Source: Picocystis sp. L7 (lineage: Eukaryota; Chlorophyta; Picocystophyceae; Picocystales; Picocystaceae). Taken from it: a stretch of 64,000 bases of DNA. How positions within the stretch are numbered: the stretch's first letter is position 1; each line of letters begins with the position of its first letter. Positions 49,261 through 59,360 of this stretch are shown here, piece by piece. A model generated the notes under the pieces. The model worked only from the letters and a program-made list of their open reading frames with translations. It was not told the DNA's origin and searched no databases. The position numbers were made by a program, and so were the translations under genes. Location: contig QXJR01000014.1 of NCBI GenBank assembly GCA_020975725.1, positions 496,001-560,000 on the forward strand, written 5' to 3'.

Positions 49261-49787
49261 CCTTCGCTTCCAATCCCGCGCCGACGTGCACGAAACGTGT
49301 GCGTGGTGGTGCGCCAACCACGTGTGGACGTGGACCGTACCTCCCCCTCCCCCTCTGCCTGCCTCCCTGCCTCCCTCCGACTCTCTCTGCCAGTCTCTCC
49401 CTCCCTCCGTCTCTCTCTCAATCTCTCCGTCTCAACCTCTCTCTCTCCTCTCAACCTCTCTCTCTCCCTCTCAACCTCTCTCCCCCTCTCAACCTCTCTC
49501 TCCACCTCTCAACCTCTCTCTCCACCTCCCAACCTCTCTCCCCCTCTCAACCTCTCTCTGTCCCCCTCCCAACCTCTGTCTCCCTCCCAACCTCTCTCTG
49601 TCCACCTCCCAACCTCTCTCTCTCCCCCTCTCAACCTCTCTCTCCTCTCAACCTCTCTCCCTCAACCTCTCTCTGTCAACCTCTCTCTGTCAACCTCTCT
49701 CAACCTCTGTGTGTGTGTGTCTTTGAGTTGGCCGCACCGCCTCGTCCGTCGTGTCGCGGTGTCTGCGTTTGGACGCGCGTGGTCGCG
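49261..49787. repeat. CT-rich satellite in the SDR-LHC / YIF1 divergent promoter
   Basis: About 49365-49710 is a run of CCTCTCTCTCC and CCTCTCAACCTCTCTC-type units ending in a GTGTGTGTGT stretch. It lies between the start of SDR-LHC (49260, minus) and the start of YIF1 (49788, plus), so it fills the shared promoter region. Confidence 0.85.
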
Positions 49788-50806
49788 ATGGGCGATGGAC
49801 GTCCACCACCGCCACCGACGTGGATCCCTGCTCCACCTGCACCCACCACCACCGCCAACACCCACCATGGAAACGTCCACCAAGTGCGTGGAAACCCGAG
49901 ACGTCGAAAGAAACGAAAGGGAAGGACGAAGGAACGACGTGCTGACTTCGAGACACACGAACGAACGAACGAAACAAACAGGCGTACGGTGGACCGTCCC
50001 GTCCGCCGCCGTATGGAAACCCGCCGTATCCCGCGTCCGTGGGCATGCCGCACGGCACGAACGGCGCGGATGCACTGGCACCGCTGGCCCAAGGAGCCAT
50101 GGCCATGTATGGAGATCGACTGATCAGCGGTGGACAAGATTTCGTGAAGAAAAGGATGGGGTTCTTCTCCGGAAGCATGTTCCATTACTACTTCCACGTG
50201 GACATGAGGTACGTGAGAAGGAAGCTCAAAATCGTCGTCGCACCCTACCTGCACCGCGGATCGTGGACACGCATCCCCGATCCGGTGTCGGGAGATGGAG
50301 CCTACAAAAGCCCACAACAAGACGCAAATGCACCCGACCTGTACATCCCCATCATGAGCTTCTTCACCTACCTCGTGCTCTGCTCGTTTGCCCTGATGAG
50401 ACAGGCCAGGCTGAACCCAGACGCCGTCTCCTACTGCTTGTGGACAAGCATGGCAGCGTGGGCCCTGCAGGTCCTCCTGCTCAAAGCACAGCTCTTCGTG
50501 ATGTCCTCCCACAGCATGCCCTTGAAGATCGCCTGGCTCGACCTGGTGTGCTACGGCGGGTATGCCTTCACCCAAGTGGCCCTGCAGCAGTTCGCGGCGC
50601 TCTTTTCAAAACACGTCTACTGGACGATGGTGGGATACGGCACCCTCTGCACCGGCATGTTCCTCATCAAGACCATGAAACGCATCGTGTTTGCCGAGGC
50701 ACGCAACCAGGGTAGGGATTTCGATCCGAAAAGGCACAACTACACCCTGCTCCTGCTGGCCTTGGTGCAGCTCCCTCTGAGCGTGTACTTGGGTGTCACG
50801 GGATGA
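49788..50806 (+). CDS. YIF1: YIF1, ER-Golgi transport membrane protein
   Basis: Exons 49788-49883 and 49982-50806 give 306 residues. A short Pro-rich cytosolic N-terminus continues across the splice as YGGPSRPPPYGNPPYP. The YIF1 core follows: FVKKRMGFFSGSMFHYYFHV, then YVRRKLKIVVAPYLHRG and WTRIPD. About five membrane helices occupy residues 145-304 (for example YIPIMSFFTYLVLCSFAL and YTLLLLALVQLPLSVYLGV). YIF1 partners YIP1 and Rab GTPases in COPII vesicle traffic. The 98-base intron starts GTGCGT, carries GTGCTGAC and ends AAACAG. The exon-1 start was chosen because it gives the expected Pro-rich leader in frame. Confidence 0.92.
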
Positions 50807-51140
50807 AATGCTTGTCTTCGCTGGTCCTCGTTCGGGCGACGTCGGTGCGAATGGAAGTCCGAAGAAAATAAGGGAAAAGGAGGAGGGTGTGCCTGAAGGG
50901 TCTCAGGAGCGCAGGACCTTCCCTTGTCCAACAGTCTGCCACGGGGCGTACTTTTCTCCGCCGTTCTCTCCTATCCTTACCAGGTCAAGAACGTCGGGGA
51001 AACCCGCGCGCTCAACGCCTCGCAAGTGGTGGTGGTTGGGGGAGCATGCCATCGGTACGAGAAGATCCGTTTATTCAAGGGAGTACAAGAGTAGCGTCAG
51101 CAAGGATGCAGGAAGAATGGTTTTTGGGATCCTGTGGTCG
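50807..51140. other. Short convergent intergenic region
   Basis: 3' flanks of YIF1 (plus) and the phosphopantetheinyl transferase (minus). Nothing else seen. Confidence 0.5.
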
Positions 51141-52046
51141 TCAGAACAAGTCATCGTCGTGCATCTCGTAATCCTTTTTCAGATGGTCCGGAAGGAGCTC
51201 CGCAACTGACATGAGCACAAACTCTGGTTGTTCCGCGGTGAGTTCCTTCCTCAGGTACAAGTCGTGTAAGGATGGCAGCTTGAACGTTCCCCTGAACTCT
51301 CCATGTGCATCCACAATATCTTGTGGGGGGCACCTCGCCACCGAGACCCAATGATCGCCCAGCCGATGCAGAGAAAAGCTGCAGTTGTCCTGCCTTTTCC
51401 CGTCGATGTGCAACTCTATCCCTTTGATGCACTTTTGCTCATCCCTTCGTATGGCGAACTCTGCCTTCCCCAAGTCAAACGCGACGCCCACCCCCAGGGC
51501 TTTGGTGTACGCTTCTTTCAGGCTCCAATGTTGTCGGAAGACATCCAATTTCTCGGTGTCCCCGGTTTCGGTGTGTACGTCCTTCCACTCCATTTCGGAG
51601 AGGACTTTGGTGAAGCTTTTGAAGAAGTCGTCCGCTTTTTCACCGATGCTACGGAGGCGATGCTGTTCCGGAGCGGCGACGTCACATCCGGTCACACAGA
51701 GCGGTTCCGAGGCCAGCACGACGTAGTTTCCTTCGTGGGAGATGTTGAAATTGAAGTTGGGCGCTTCTTTCCTCCTGCCTTCCTGCTCCTTGTCCACGCT
51801 GGCCACGAACGGTTTCCTGCCTTTGGTCCTTTTGATGGAGACGTCTTGGTGCATCAATCCAAGACCTTCCCTTGCCGCTTTCCTCTGCAGCAATCGGCTG
51901 ACGATCGCTCTCTTTCGATCTTCGTTTCGTTTGAACCTTCGCACTTCTTCCACTTCTTGTTCGTTCAGTGCCGCTTCGCACACCGACCAGGCTTCTGGGC
52001 TGGGTTCCCAGCCGCCCACGTGCACCGCCCATCGGAAACGCACCAT
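51141..52046 (-). CDS. 4'-phosphopantetheinyl transferase (Sfp/AASDHPPT type)
   Basis: 301 residues. It transfers 4'-phosphopantetheine from CoA to a serine of acyl- or peptidyl-carrier proteins. The start RFRWAVHVGGWEPSPEAW matches the VRWAFSCGTWLPSRAEW start of human AASDHPPT. Further motifs are NFNFNISHEGNYVVLASE, VTGCDVA (Mg-binding Asp) and RQHWSLKEAYTKALGVGV (Glu/Lys signature W-x-x-K-E). Broad-range Sfp-type function, serving fatty acid synthesis and polyketide enzymes, is inferred. A CTGAC motif and a CGCGTAG acceptor lie directly upstream of the ATG, so an upstream exon or a 5'-UTR intron is likely. Confidence 0.9.
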   Translation of the reverse strand: MVRFRWAVHVGGWEPSPEAWSVCEAALNEQEVEEVRRFKRNEDRKRAIVSRLLQRKAAREGLGLMHQDVSIKRTKGRKPFVASVDKEQEGRRKEAPNFNFNISHEGNYVVLASEPLCVTGCDVAAPEQHRLRSIGEKADDFFKSFTKVLSEMEWKDVHTETGDTEKLDVFRQHWSLKEAYTKALGVGVAFDLGKAEFAIRRDEQKCIKGIELHIDGKRQDNCSFSLHRLGDHWVSVARCPPQDIVDAHGEFRGTFKLPSLHDLYLRKELTAEQPEFVLMSVAELLPDHLKKDYEMHDDDLF

Positions 52047-53827
52047 CCTACGCGGACCGCACACAATGCTGACGTGGATCGAGCACGTGATCCGGCACGA
52101 AAGACACGTCAGCAACCTCGGACGCGTCGACGCCGGTCTCGTTGGGATCGATCCGGTTTCAAACGAAGCCTTCCATAAGGAACCTCGAAAGGGAACGCCT
52201 TTCCAATCGAACCCGAAGGCGTTCGGGTTCGATTGGAAGGCGAGGTCCCCTTTCCGAACGAGCGGTCCGTTCGACGAGGACGTGGCGCCGTTTCCGCGTC
52301 GAACAAAGGCGACGAATGCACGTTCCAAACCGCGAGAGTGGAACCAATTGGACGTGGGAGGATCGCACCACGGACGCGCCTCGTCCTCTCCCATCGACGT
52401 CCAGCCCTCCGGACCACGGTCCGAACGAAGCGACGAAACGCTCGGACGAACCATTCCATCCGTCGCACGTGAAGCAACGCACCTCCTTCTGCCTCGTCCA
52501 CCCCTCGTCTCGATCGAAGGAACGAGCGGGACGAAGGCGACGCGTCGCTTCGGCGTCGATGCGTTTGTGTCGGTTCCCCTTCGCCACACACCACACACGT
52601 CCCCAGGTTAACTTTCGTAAACTCCATGTCACAGGGAGAAACAACCGAGGAGTTTCGAGATGAACATCCGAGTGCAGAATGGGGAAAGGTCCGAGGACCA
52701 TCGGGTGTCCTACCTGTCGACACGTGACCAAGAAGAGGTCCGAAACACACGCACCAAGGGGGCAGTGGAACAAGGAACGTGACTGGATTGCGTGGGATGC
52801 AGGCACCGGACGATACAGCGGAATGGAAGCGCGTCCAATGCATGGCTTGCGCCCCGGAGCAGCCATCCGCCTACGGAAAGCGGATGGTCGAGGGGATGGT
52901 CGAGGAGACGGTCGAGACGCGCACCCAAGTGGGTGCATGGGGGATGGTGCCTCGTTACGGTTGATGTTCGTGGCTGAGAGGTTCTGCTCAACGATCGAAT
53001 TTCATGGCGTTCCTCCCTCGCAATTGCTTGCATTCATGATGACGTGTAGACCTTGCTTAGTACGGGAGAGGGCGGTTTCATTTTACGGCGTGACCCATGG
53101 CCCTTTTCCTTTCGCACGCGCAAGCACACCGGATCGCTCCAAACGTTCGGCTTGTACAATGAGCAATCGATTCCTGCTCTTGCCGTCCCACGCCCGCCAC
53201 GATCTGTGATGCTACATGCTTCCTTGGTGAGGACCAACGTAGCTTACGTCCCCTCCTCCTCGGCATGCTTTTATGGTCGTGTGTTGACCCGCAAAACGCA
53301 CCTTTGTTATCGCCCGACGATGGACGATGATCCGCACATTCCCGGTGATGTGTCCAATGAAAGGAAGGTAGGGTCCTCGAAGGAAAGGGACGGGATGGTC
53401 ATGTTGTACCGCCGAGGAGCGCATGGCAGAAACGTTGTGCGTTTCCATGCATTCCGGATCAGTGTCAAGCGGGTGCGTTCATCGCTTCGGACTTCCATTG
53501 CTGCTTTGATCGCGTTGCAAGGAGGAGCGCCCTACGACCACAGCCATTGCAATAGTTCGATCGCAGCCACCGCGTCCGTTACTCGATGTGGGCTTTTCGT
53601 CTCCTTCGCGTGTCACCACCCTCCCTAAGTGTTCAATAACGAACGTTTCCTTGCTCGCCTCGCCCAAACGCCATCGCCATGCGTCGAATGGACCTTGCCT
53701 TCCCTTTCTCTCCCGCTTGGTGCTTCTTCCACGGTCCGAGCGCTTCCGTTTCCACCTTTTTCGAGATGGAGTTAAGTGCGTGTTGTAACCTCGCCTCCAC
53801 GTCGTTTCGACGTCCATTTCCGACACG
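52047..53827. other. Divergent intergenic region, PPTase and steroid-reductase-like gene
   Basis: 1.8 kb with a strong palindrome at 52197-52241. Short frames on both strands; none resembles a protein family. The right end contains the promoter of the gene at 53828. Confidence 0.45.
52197..52241. repeat. Hairpin-forming inverted repeat
   Basis: Arm GCCTTTCCAATCGAACCCGA (plus one A), 52197-52217, and its complement TTCGGGTTCGATTGGAAGGC at 52222-52241, with one base missing and a 4-base loop. It lies 150 bases upstream of the PPTase start. Confidence 0.9.
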
Positions 53828-54718
53828 ATGTGGCGCCAATCCGCACGACGATGGCTGGCCGCTGCGACGCGTTCGGCGCGTCGAGAGGCGTCCCAAAAGG
53901 CTATGGAGGTGGACAAGCCGTCCTGGCAGGCGTGGAAGCGGGCAGGGACCGCCGTGGTGGCGGCGAATGCGGTGGGATGCGTCGCCAGCTACGTCTGGGA
54001 CACACACCTGTTCGTCGACGCCGTGGGAACCGGTGCGTTCGCCGTCTCCGCGTATGCGACGTGGAGAACAAGCGCAAGAACGAAGGCACAGTCGGTCCTG
54101 GCCGCTTGCGTGATGCTCTGGGCGCTGCGGCTGGGAGGACACCTGGCCCATCGGATTGCTCAGACCAAGCACGATCCGAGGCTGGAACCTTTCTTTCAGA
54201 CTCCATCAACAGAAGAAGGAAGCACTGTTCGGAGGTTGCCTTGGAAACTGATGCAGTTCTGGAGCTTGCAAGCTGCCTGGGCGTTCATCACTCTCCTTCC
54301 TGTGACCGCAGCACACGCACTGCCCAAATCCCAATCCCCGGCCGTCCGGCTGTGGGCTGTCGGTTTGTTTGCCGCGTTTCTAGGGATGGAGACGGTGGCA
54401 GACGTGCAAAAGTCGCGGTACAGGAGCAACCCTGATAACGACGGGCACTGGGTGGATGAGGGTCTGTGGAGATACGCCAGGCATCCGAATTACGGTGCAG
54501 AAATGGGGGTATGGTGGGCAGTGTACGCGATGGCCGTCACGAAAGCTACCGCGTGGACAGCCATTGCGCCCATAGGAGTGACTCTCTTGCTCTTGAAAGG
54601 TTCAGGTGTTCCGGTCCTCGAGAAACTACATGACAAAAAATATGGGCAACAGGCAGCATACCAGCGATACAAACAAAACACAAACCTCCTCTTCCCATGG
54701 CCTTCAAAGTCCCGATAG
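53828..54718 (+). CDS. DUF1295 / steroid 5-alpha-reductase-like membrane protein
   Basis: 296 residues with about six membrane segments. The N-terminus (MWRQSARRWLAAATRSARRE) looks like an organelle targeting peptide. The C-terminal family hallmark is NDGHWVDEGLWRYARHPNYG followed by AEMGVWWAVYAMAV, with a QRYKQNTNLLFPWP tail. DUF1295 proteins belong to the SRD5A/ICMT membrane superfamily that reduces or methylates lipid-like substrates using NADPH or SAM; the actual substrate is unknown. Single exon, start at the first ATG in frame. It is convergent with the CDIN1-like gene, with 60 bases between the two stops. Confidence 0.9.
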   Translation: MWRQSARRWLAAATRSARREASQKAMEVDKPSWQAWKRAGTAVVAANAVGCVASYVWDTHLFVDAVGTGAFAVSAYATWRTSARTKAQSVLAACVMLWALRLGGHLAHRIAQTKHDPRLEPFFQTPSTEEGSTVRRLPWKLMQFWSLQAAWAFITLLPVTAAHALPKSQSPAVRLWAVGLFAAFLGMETVADVQKSRYRSNPDNDGHWVDEGLWRYARHPNYGAEMGVWWAVYAMAVTKATAWTAIAPIGVTLLLLKGSGVPVLEKLHDKKYGQQAAYQRYKQNTNLLFPWPSKSR

Positions 54719-54778
54719 GGAGCACTTTGATGGACGCGCAAATCACAACGCATACAGCAGGAAACACATACTTTTTTG

Positions 54779-56326
54779 TTATTTACATAGCATATATGAC
54801 ATTATCCGTTCTTGGTCAAACGAAAAATTGGCCAGCGGACTCTTGCAATGCCTTCGGTTCAAGCTTGCCTGTGTATCATTGAAAGCTCCCGCAATGCCCG
54901 TTCTATGCAGCACCCCAGGTACAAGCTCTTCCACTGCCTCGGTGTATCCTTTCTTCCAGAACACTACACCAGGACCCAGATATTTACAGTAATTTCGCAG
55001 TTGCTTTCGCAAGTTTTCGACCGTCTGTTCCAAAGACAGTCCGGGAACCACGAGGCCAGATTTGGATTCCACCCATCTGATCTGCACCCCATCGTACGTG
55101 CAAGGCCTTGTAAGCAGTAGATCCGGAGTCACGTTGGTTTGGAGAGGATGGCGAAGGGCTGCCTCATCTCTCACATTCTCAGCAAACAATGCGTCCTTCT
55201 GTTCTTCGCTTTCTCCTCCCTCGGCATCGCTTGACACGGTATTGTCGCTCGCCAGGCCCAGCACACGCCAAGCACCGTCGGCTGCTGGTGAGGATTCGAT
55301 GGATTCGAGAGGATCGCGATTGGGGTCCCGGACTGTAGATGCATGGGCGAGACCTTCCTGGCTCAACTCAGCTGTTGCTTTTTGGTCCATGCGTCGGCCT
55401 GTGGGCTGTTCTTCCCACAGGGTCCCTTGCGAATACAAAGGTCCCATACATTCCATCTCAGGAAGAGATCCAGCGTTCGTTCTTAAAGCTGCAGGATCCT
55501 TGGTTGGCGCCTTAGCGGGGACATTGCCTGCCGTGGTTGGTGCCATGCCCAATTGAGGTTCTCGTGTGAGCGACACCGCTGCCAAGTTGTCCCGGATTCG
55601 ATTGGCCAGTTCCGCCTCGCTGGCGGCACCGGCTTCCTGCGCATGTGAGTCTAGCAGGGGTGTGACACAGTCACCTTCGCAATGCTTGGCCAGACGAAGC
55701 AGGAATTGGACTTCATCTCGGTGGAGCTCCTGGATGTGGGCTGTACGCCACGAGGTGTCGTTGGAGTGCAGGAACTTTGCCGCACTTTTCAGCAATGACT
55801 TGCCATGTTTACCCAACCGAATCTCTGCAAGCAGTTTTCCCAGGGTGGCTCTTCCCACGCCCAATTCGGCGGCCAGCTTGGTCAAGGACCGGCCTTTCTG
55901 GTAGCGTGCCAGCGCTTGGTCAAGCTTCTGCTTGTCTTCTTTGATCAACCGCGTGGCGTTTTCGTAGTTTTCCCGTTTGATGTGTTCCCTCAGCATGCCC
56001 ACCACGTGTCCTCTGTTGTTGAGGTGGATCTCTTTGCATCTTTTGCGCACCAGGTTCCACTTGGGCTGTTCAGGTGCCACGTGGCACTCTTCCAGCAGCT
56101 GTTTCACCCACTCGACCACGTGGGAAGGGATGGGCGCGCTCACCATCCCTTCGCCACGCAGTTCGAGTCCTCCTTCGCACTCTTCTTCCGTTTCTCCGAA
56201 GAGCGTCTCGCTCGGTCGCGGCAGCAGCTCTTCGTGCGGCGAACGCACCTTCACCAGCTTCGCCATGCCGCCTTGTACGTCGCCTCCGGCTCCGTTTCGA
56301 CCCGCACGTCTTCCCCTTCGATTCAT
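54779..56326 (-). CDS. CDIN1: CDIN1 (C15orf41)-like nuclease family protein
   Basis: 515 residues from the ATG at 56326; an ATG at 56266 would give 495. A helix-turn-helix-like part appears near residue 125 (SLTKLAAELGVGRATLGKLL). The C-terminal nuclease part reads VTPDLLLTRPCTYDGVQIRW, then VESKSGLVVPG, then LRNYCKYLGPGVVFW. This matches human CDIN1 (TPDFILQ..., HWIESKASFGDE..., WNRFGPGLVIYW), a PD-(D/E)xK-type protein that binds codanin-1. A low-complexity insert of about 150-200 residues, absent from the animal protein, separates the N- and C-terminal conserved parts. Nuclear function is inferred from the animal protein. Confidence 0.8.
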   Translation of the reverse strand: MNRRGRRAGRNGAGGDVQGGMAKLVKVRSPHEELLPRPSETLFGETEEECEGGLELRGEGMVSAPIPSHVVEWVKQLLEECHVAPEQPKWNLVRKRCKEIHLNNRGHVVGMLREHIKRENYENATRLIKEDKQKLDQALARYQKGRSLTKLAAELGVGRATLGKLLAEIRLGKHGKSLLKSAAKFLHSNDTSWRTAHIQELHRDEVQFLLRLAKHCEGDCVTPLLDSHAQEAGAASEAELANRIRDNLAAVSLTREPQLGMAPTTAGNVPAKAPTKDPAALRTNAGSLPEMECMGPLYSQGTLWEEQPTGRRMDQKATAELSQEGLAHASTVRDPNRDPLESIESSPAADGAWRVLGLASDNTVSSDAEGGESEEQKDALFAENVRDEAALRHPLQTNVTPDLLLTRPCTYDGVQIRWVESKSGLVVPGLSLEQTVENLRKQLRNYCKYLGPGVVFWKKGYTEAVEELVPGVLHRTGIAGAFNDTQASLNRRHCKSPLANFSFDQERIMSYMLCK

Positions 56327-57199
56327 CCACCTCCTGAATTCCACGTGTACCGATCCAATGCGTCCTAAAACCGCTTCGAAAGGACGTGAAACGCGCGCAC
56401 GAGTCGCGCGATGCGGCCATGCGCGTCGGCATGCGCCACTCCCACGAATAAATAGCGAACGAGAAAAGGGTCGCAAAAAACCGTTTCGATCCTGTTTTCG
56501 TGCTTTCTTTTTATTCGTGGGGCTCGGTCCGCCGAGGGAGGGAAGGGACGGACGGATCGGCTCGGATTCCTGCAAGGATGGAATATATGTGCACGGTCCA
56601 TGGACGCGTCGGGGGGGTTCCACGAGGCCGGCTGTGGTCCGCATCGTTTCGTTTCCTGGGTGCGTTTGGAGGTGAGAGACCGGGGTTCATCGCCCACCCG
56701 TCGCTCCTCGACCATGGATTTCGAACGCATCGGCATCGCGGCGAATCGCCCCGTTCCCGTTGTCGGTCGACCGACCCTGTCTCGACGGTTCCAATGGCAA
56801 TGCTCTTCCGATCCCTCGTAGGTTCCCGGGTCCGACCTAGCCGCAAAAAACCACGCTTGCCTCTCTACCTTTCCCTTCTGCGACTCCATAGAGCACGTCC
56901 ATCCGGGCGAGGCAGGGTCGCCGTCCCGTGCGCTTCACGCTACCTCCACTCCGTGGTGCACGGAGTTCACCCACTCGGATCCCTCTTGTCCGACTGCGCA
57001 CCATCCCCACGTCATGGTGGATGGGAGTAGATGGTCTCGACCGGTCTGCGTCGGATGAACCATCCACCTTGCACCCAGACCCGCCCACCCACCGGTCCGG
57101 ATGGCCCATGCGAATATTCGCCGAATCGGTGCGTGGGGGGGGTCCCTCCCTGTGTTTAGGGAGGGAGTTAACCCGACCGTGGCAAAGGGAGGCGTGCAG
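56327..57199. other. Divergent promoter region of CDIN1-like and PRAI genes
   Basis: No gene supported. A hairpin lies at 57143-57166. The frame of the PRAI gene is open from an ATG at 57101, but that part reads through the hairpin and is probably leader sequence. Confidence 0.5.
57143..57166. repeat. Hairpin TCCCTCCCT / AGGGAGGGA
   Basis: Perfect 9-base arms (57143-57151 and 57158-57166) around a 6-base loop, flanked by a G-run and GTTAACCC. It is 34 bases upstream of the chosen PRAI start. Confidence 0.85.
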
Positions 57200-58057
57200 A
57201 TGGGCACATTCGAAGCGACGATGGCGACGCAGATGGCGGCATGGCGGACGTGTGCGCGTCCACGTGCGCCTCCTGGAAGGTGCTGCGCGTCGGCCTCGAC
57301 CTCCCGGGGACGGATGGAGGCGGGAGAGAGGCCCAGGGTGAAGGTGTGCGGGGTCACGACGCCGGAAGACGCGCGATTGGCGGCAGATTCCGGTGCGGAC
57401 TACGTGGGCATGATCTGCTGGAGTGGATCCAAGCGAGACGTGAAAGGAAAGGCCAAGGAGGTGGCCCAGGCCGCCAAGGAAGGCGGTTCGATCCCCGTGT
57501 GCGTGTTCGTGGACGGGACCGCGGAAGACATCGTCGCCAAGTGCGAAGAAGCGGACGTCGAGTATGCACAGCTGCACGGAGAAGAAGCCAGGAGAGCCTT
57601 GCCGGAGATCCCCACGAAGATCAAGGTGATCTACGCGATCTCCGCGGACGCGGAAGGGAACGTCCTCACGCCCATGCCCAGCCAAGTCGTCGACGAATAC
57701 AACCGGGCCAAGGCATCCGTCCGGAAGCAGCGGAATCCCGTCACGACGGCGTACGATTGGGTGTCCGGTGGTCGTCGAACCGTCGAATGGCTGTTGATCG
57801 ATGGCGTTCGAGCAGGAAGCGGCGAAACTTTCGGATGGAACAAGCTCAAGGTGCCCAAAGGATGCAGCAGGAAGGGATGGCTGCTGGCAGGTGGACTGGG
57901 ACCGGACAACGTCCAACTGGCCTTGGAAACGCTGCGTCCCGATGGCGTGGACGTGGCCACGGGTGTGTCCGACGAAGGAGGCGTGCGCAAGGACGAGACC
58001 AAGGTGAAAGCTTTCGTCCAAGCCGTGGAAAGGACCGCTGCTGCCCTGTCCCCATGA
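57200..58057 (+). CDS. PAI: Phosphoribosylanthranilate isomerase (tryptophan synthesis)
   Basis: 285 residues; a longer start at 57101 would add 33. The first ~50 residues are Arg/Ala/Ser-rich, fitting a plastid transit peptide. The TIM-barrel enzyme follows: RVKVCGVTTPEDARLAADSG (catalytic Cys), GADYVGMICW, VEYAQLHGEEARRALPEI, VEWLLIDGVRAGSGETFGW (catalytic Asp) and GWLLAGGLGPDNVQLALETL, ending with DVATGVSDEGG. It converts phosphoribosylanthranilate to CdRP. It is a single-function protein, like plant PAI and unlike the fused fungal and oomycete forms, and the AGSGETFGW segment resembles plant GGSGKGFNW. Single exon. Confidence 0.93.
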   Translation: MGTFEATMATQMAAWRTCARPRAPPGRCCASASTSRGRMEAGERPRVKVCGVTTPEDARLAADSGADYVGMICWSGSKRDVKGKAKEVAQAAKEGGSIPVCVFVDGTAEDIVAKCEEADVEYAQLHGEEARRALPEIPTKIKVIYAISADAEGNVLTPMPSQVVDEYNRAKASVRKQRNPVTTAYDWVSGGRRTVEWLLIDGVRAGSGETFGWNKLKVPKGCSRKGWLLAGGLGPDNVQLALETLRPDGVDVATGVSDEGGVRKDETKVKAFVQAVERTAAALSP

Positions 58058-58197
58058 ACGGCATCGATGGACCCCCATCCCGGAGGTTCCACAGAATTGC
58101 CGGACGTTGTGGATGTCGCGCACCAAACAGATGAACCTTGGACATGTTCCCTCTACGTACCCTTTACAATGCGCGGTTGGAACGCGACGCCGGACGT

Positions 58198-58900
58198 TCA
58201 ATTCTCCGCCACTTTGATGGTGATGTTGCAAGTGCGTTTCCGGATGGGAAATCCGCGTCCCTGAGCCCTGGGCCTGAACCTCTTGAGCGTGGGTCCTTCG
58301 TCGCACGACGCGTGGCTGATGTACAGCTTGGACTTGTCCATGTCCAAATTGTTCTTGGCGTTCGCAGAAGCCGAATAGAGGCACTTGAGCACTTCGTCGC
58401 ACGATCGATACGGCATGAACTCCAAGATCATCAAGGCTTCCTCGTAGCTCCTACCGCGGACCTGGTCCAGCACGCGTCGGACCTTGGACGCCGACATACG
58501 CACGCTCCGGAGCTTGGACACGGCTTCTGTCGCACGATCGCTCACGTCCGCCGCCGCTTCGACCTCCGGCGAAGCCGCAGCCACCACGCCCAGCGTCGCA
58601 CGTGGCGTCGCAACGCCCACCCGACGCGCCTGCAGGAGCGATGCCGGCGCTCTCGTCGTCGAGACCTGCGCAATCGGCACGTCCAGGTGTCCGCATGTCC
58701 ACGAAAAACGCGTCGCACGAGCGTTCGTTTTCGTCGTTCCATCGGTCAGCCGACGTTGCCCAGGCCGCCTTCGCGCCGTCTCGCGGCCCTCCTTGGCGTG
58801 CAACTCGTCTCTACGTCCTTCCCAGCCGTCCACGCACCCTTCGTACGCCCGTGGATGCGCGCGTGGGCGCCTGAACGCGCGGTGCGCCGATGGCGAACAT
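58198..58900 (-). CDS. PRPL22: Plastid ribosomal protein L22, nuclear-encoded
   Basis: Exons 58900-58838 and 58665-58198 give 176 residues. Exon 1 ([20 protein letters not shown]) plus the start of exon 2 ([18 protein letters not shown]) form a typical transit peptide. The mature part shows uL22 motifs: [38 protein letters not shown] and [20 protein letters not shown]. The 172-base intron starts GTGCGT, contains GGCTGACC and ends GCGCAG. Without it, exon 2 has no ATG before the mature domain. In red algae and glaucophytes rpl22 is in the plastid; nuclear copies occur in the green lineage. Confidence 0.92.
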
Positions 58901-59238
58901 GGCGTCGAAGCACGCGAAATGGCCACGTCCGTCTGCACCTGTCCCTTTCACACCCCAGGTCTGCGGCGGCTGCACCCCCTCGAACCTGAGAGAGAAACCC
59001 AGGGAAGCCCTCACTCCGACGAAGCAGATGCACCCCTCCCTGAGACAGATGCACCCTCTTCCCGTCTCGACGGATAAAGGTCCGATGTCGTGGAGGAATC
59101 GTAGGAATGTTGTTCAATATCCTCGACGGGAGATGGTCTCGAACCGTTTTCGGGGCGTGGATCGCCATGCCCGCAGAGGACCGTTGGTAGTATTTGTGTG
59201 TCCTCCTCGTCGGTTCCAAGGCATTCCTCCATCTCCTT

Positions 59239-59328
59239 CCTTTCCCCTTCGGTTCGAAAGGGATCCCGTCCGGGTCCACCTCGGGATCGAACCCGACTCG
59301 CTTCCCTTTCGAACCGAAAGGGGAAAGG
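59239..59328. repeat. Long inverted repeat between L22 and the F-box gene
   Basis: Arms of about 25 bases: CCTTTCCCCTTCGGTTCGAA continuing AGGGA (59239-59263), and its complement TCCCTTTCGAACCGAAAGGG continuing GAAAGG (59303-59328), with one extra base. The 39-base loop itself has CGGG/CCCG arms. It sits in the divergent promoter of the two genes, 33 bases before the F-box start. Confidence 0.9.
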
Positions 59329-59360
59329 AAAGGCGGGTCTGCAAGGTCCCATTCGAAACG

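Noticed and set aside
47326-50715. Very long plus-strand open frame of about 1129 codons
   Set aside because: It runs antisense through the SDR-LHC gene and across both CT satellites. Its content is repeat-derived Pro/Ser/Leu, and the minus strand has clear domain matches.
56838-58402. 521-codon minus-strand open frame
   Set aside because: Antisense of the PRAI gene; composition is a reflection of that gene.
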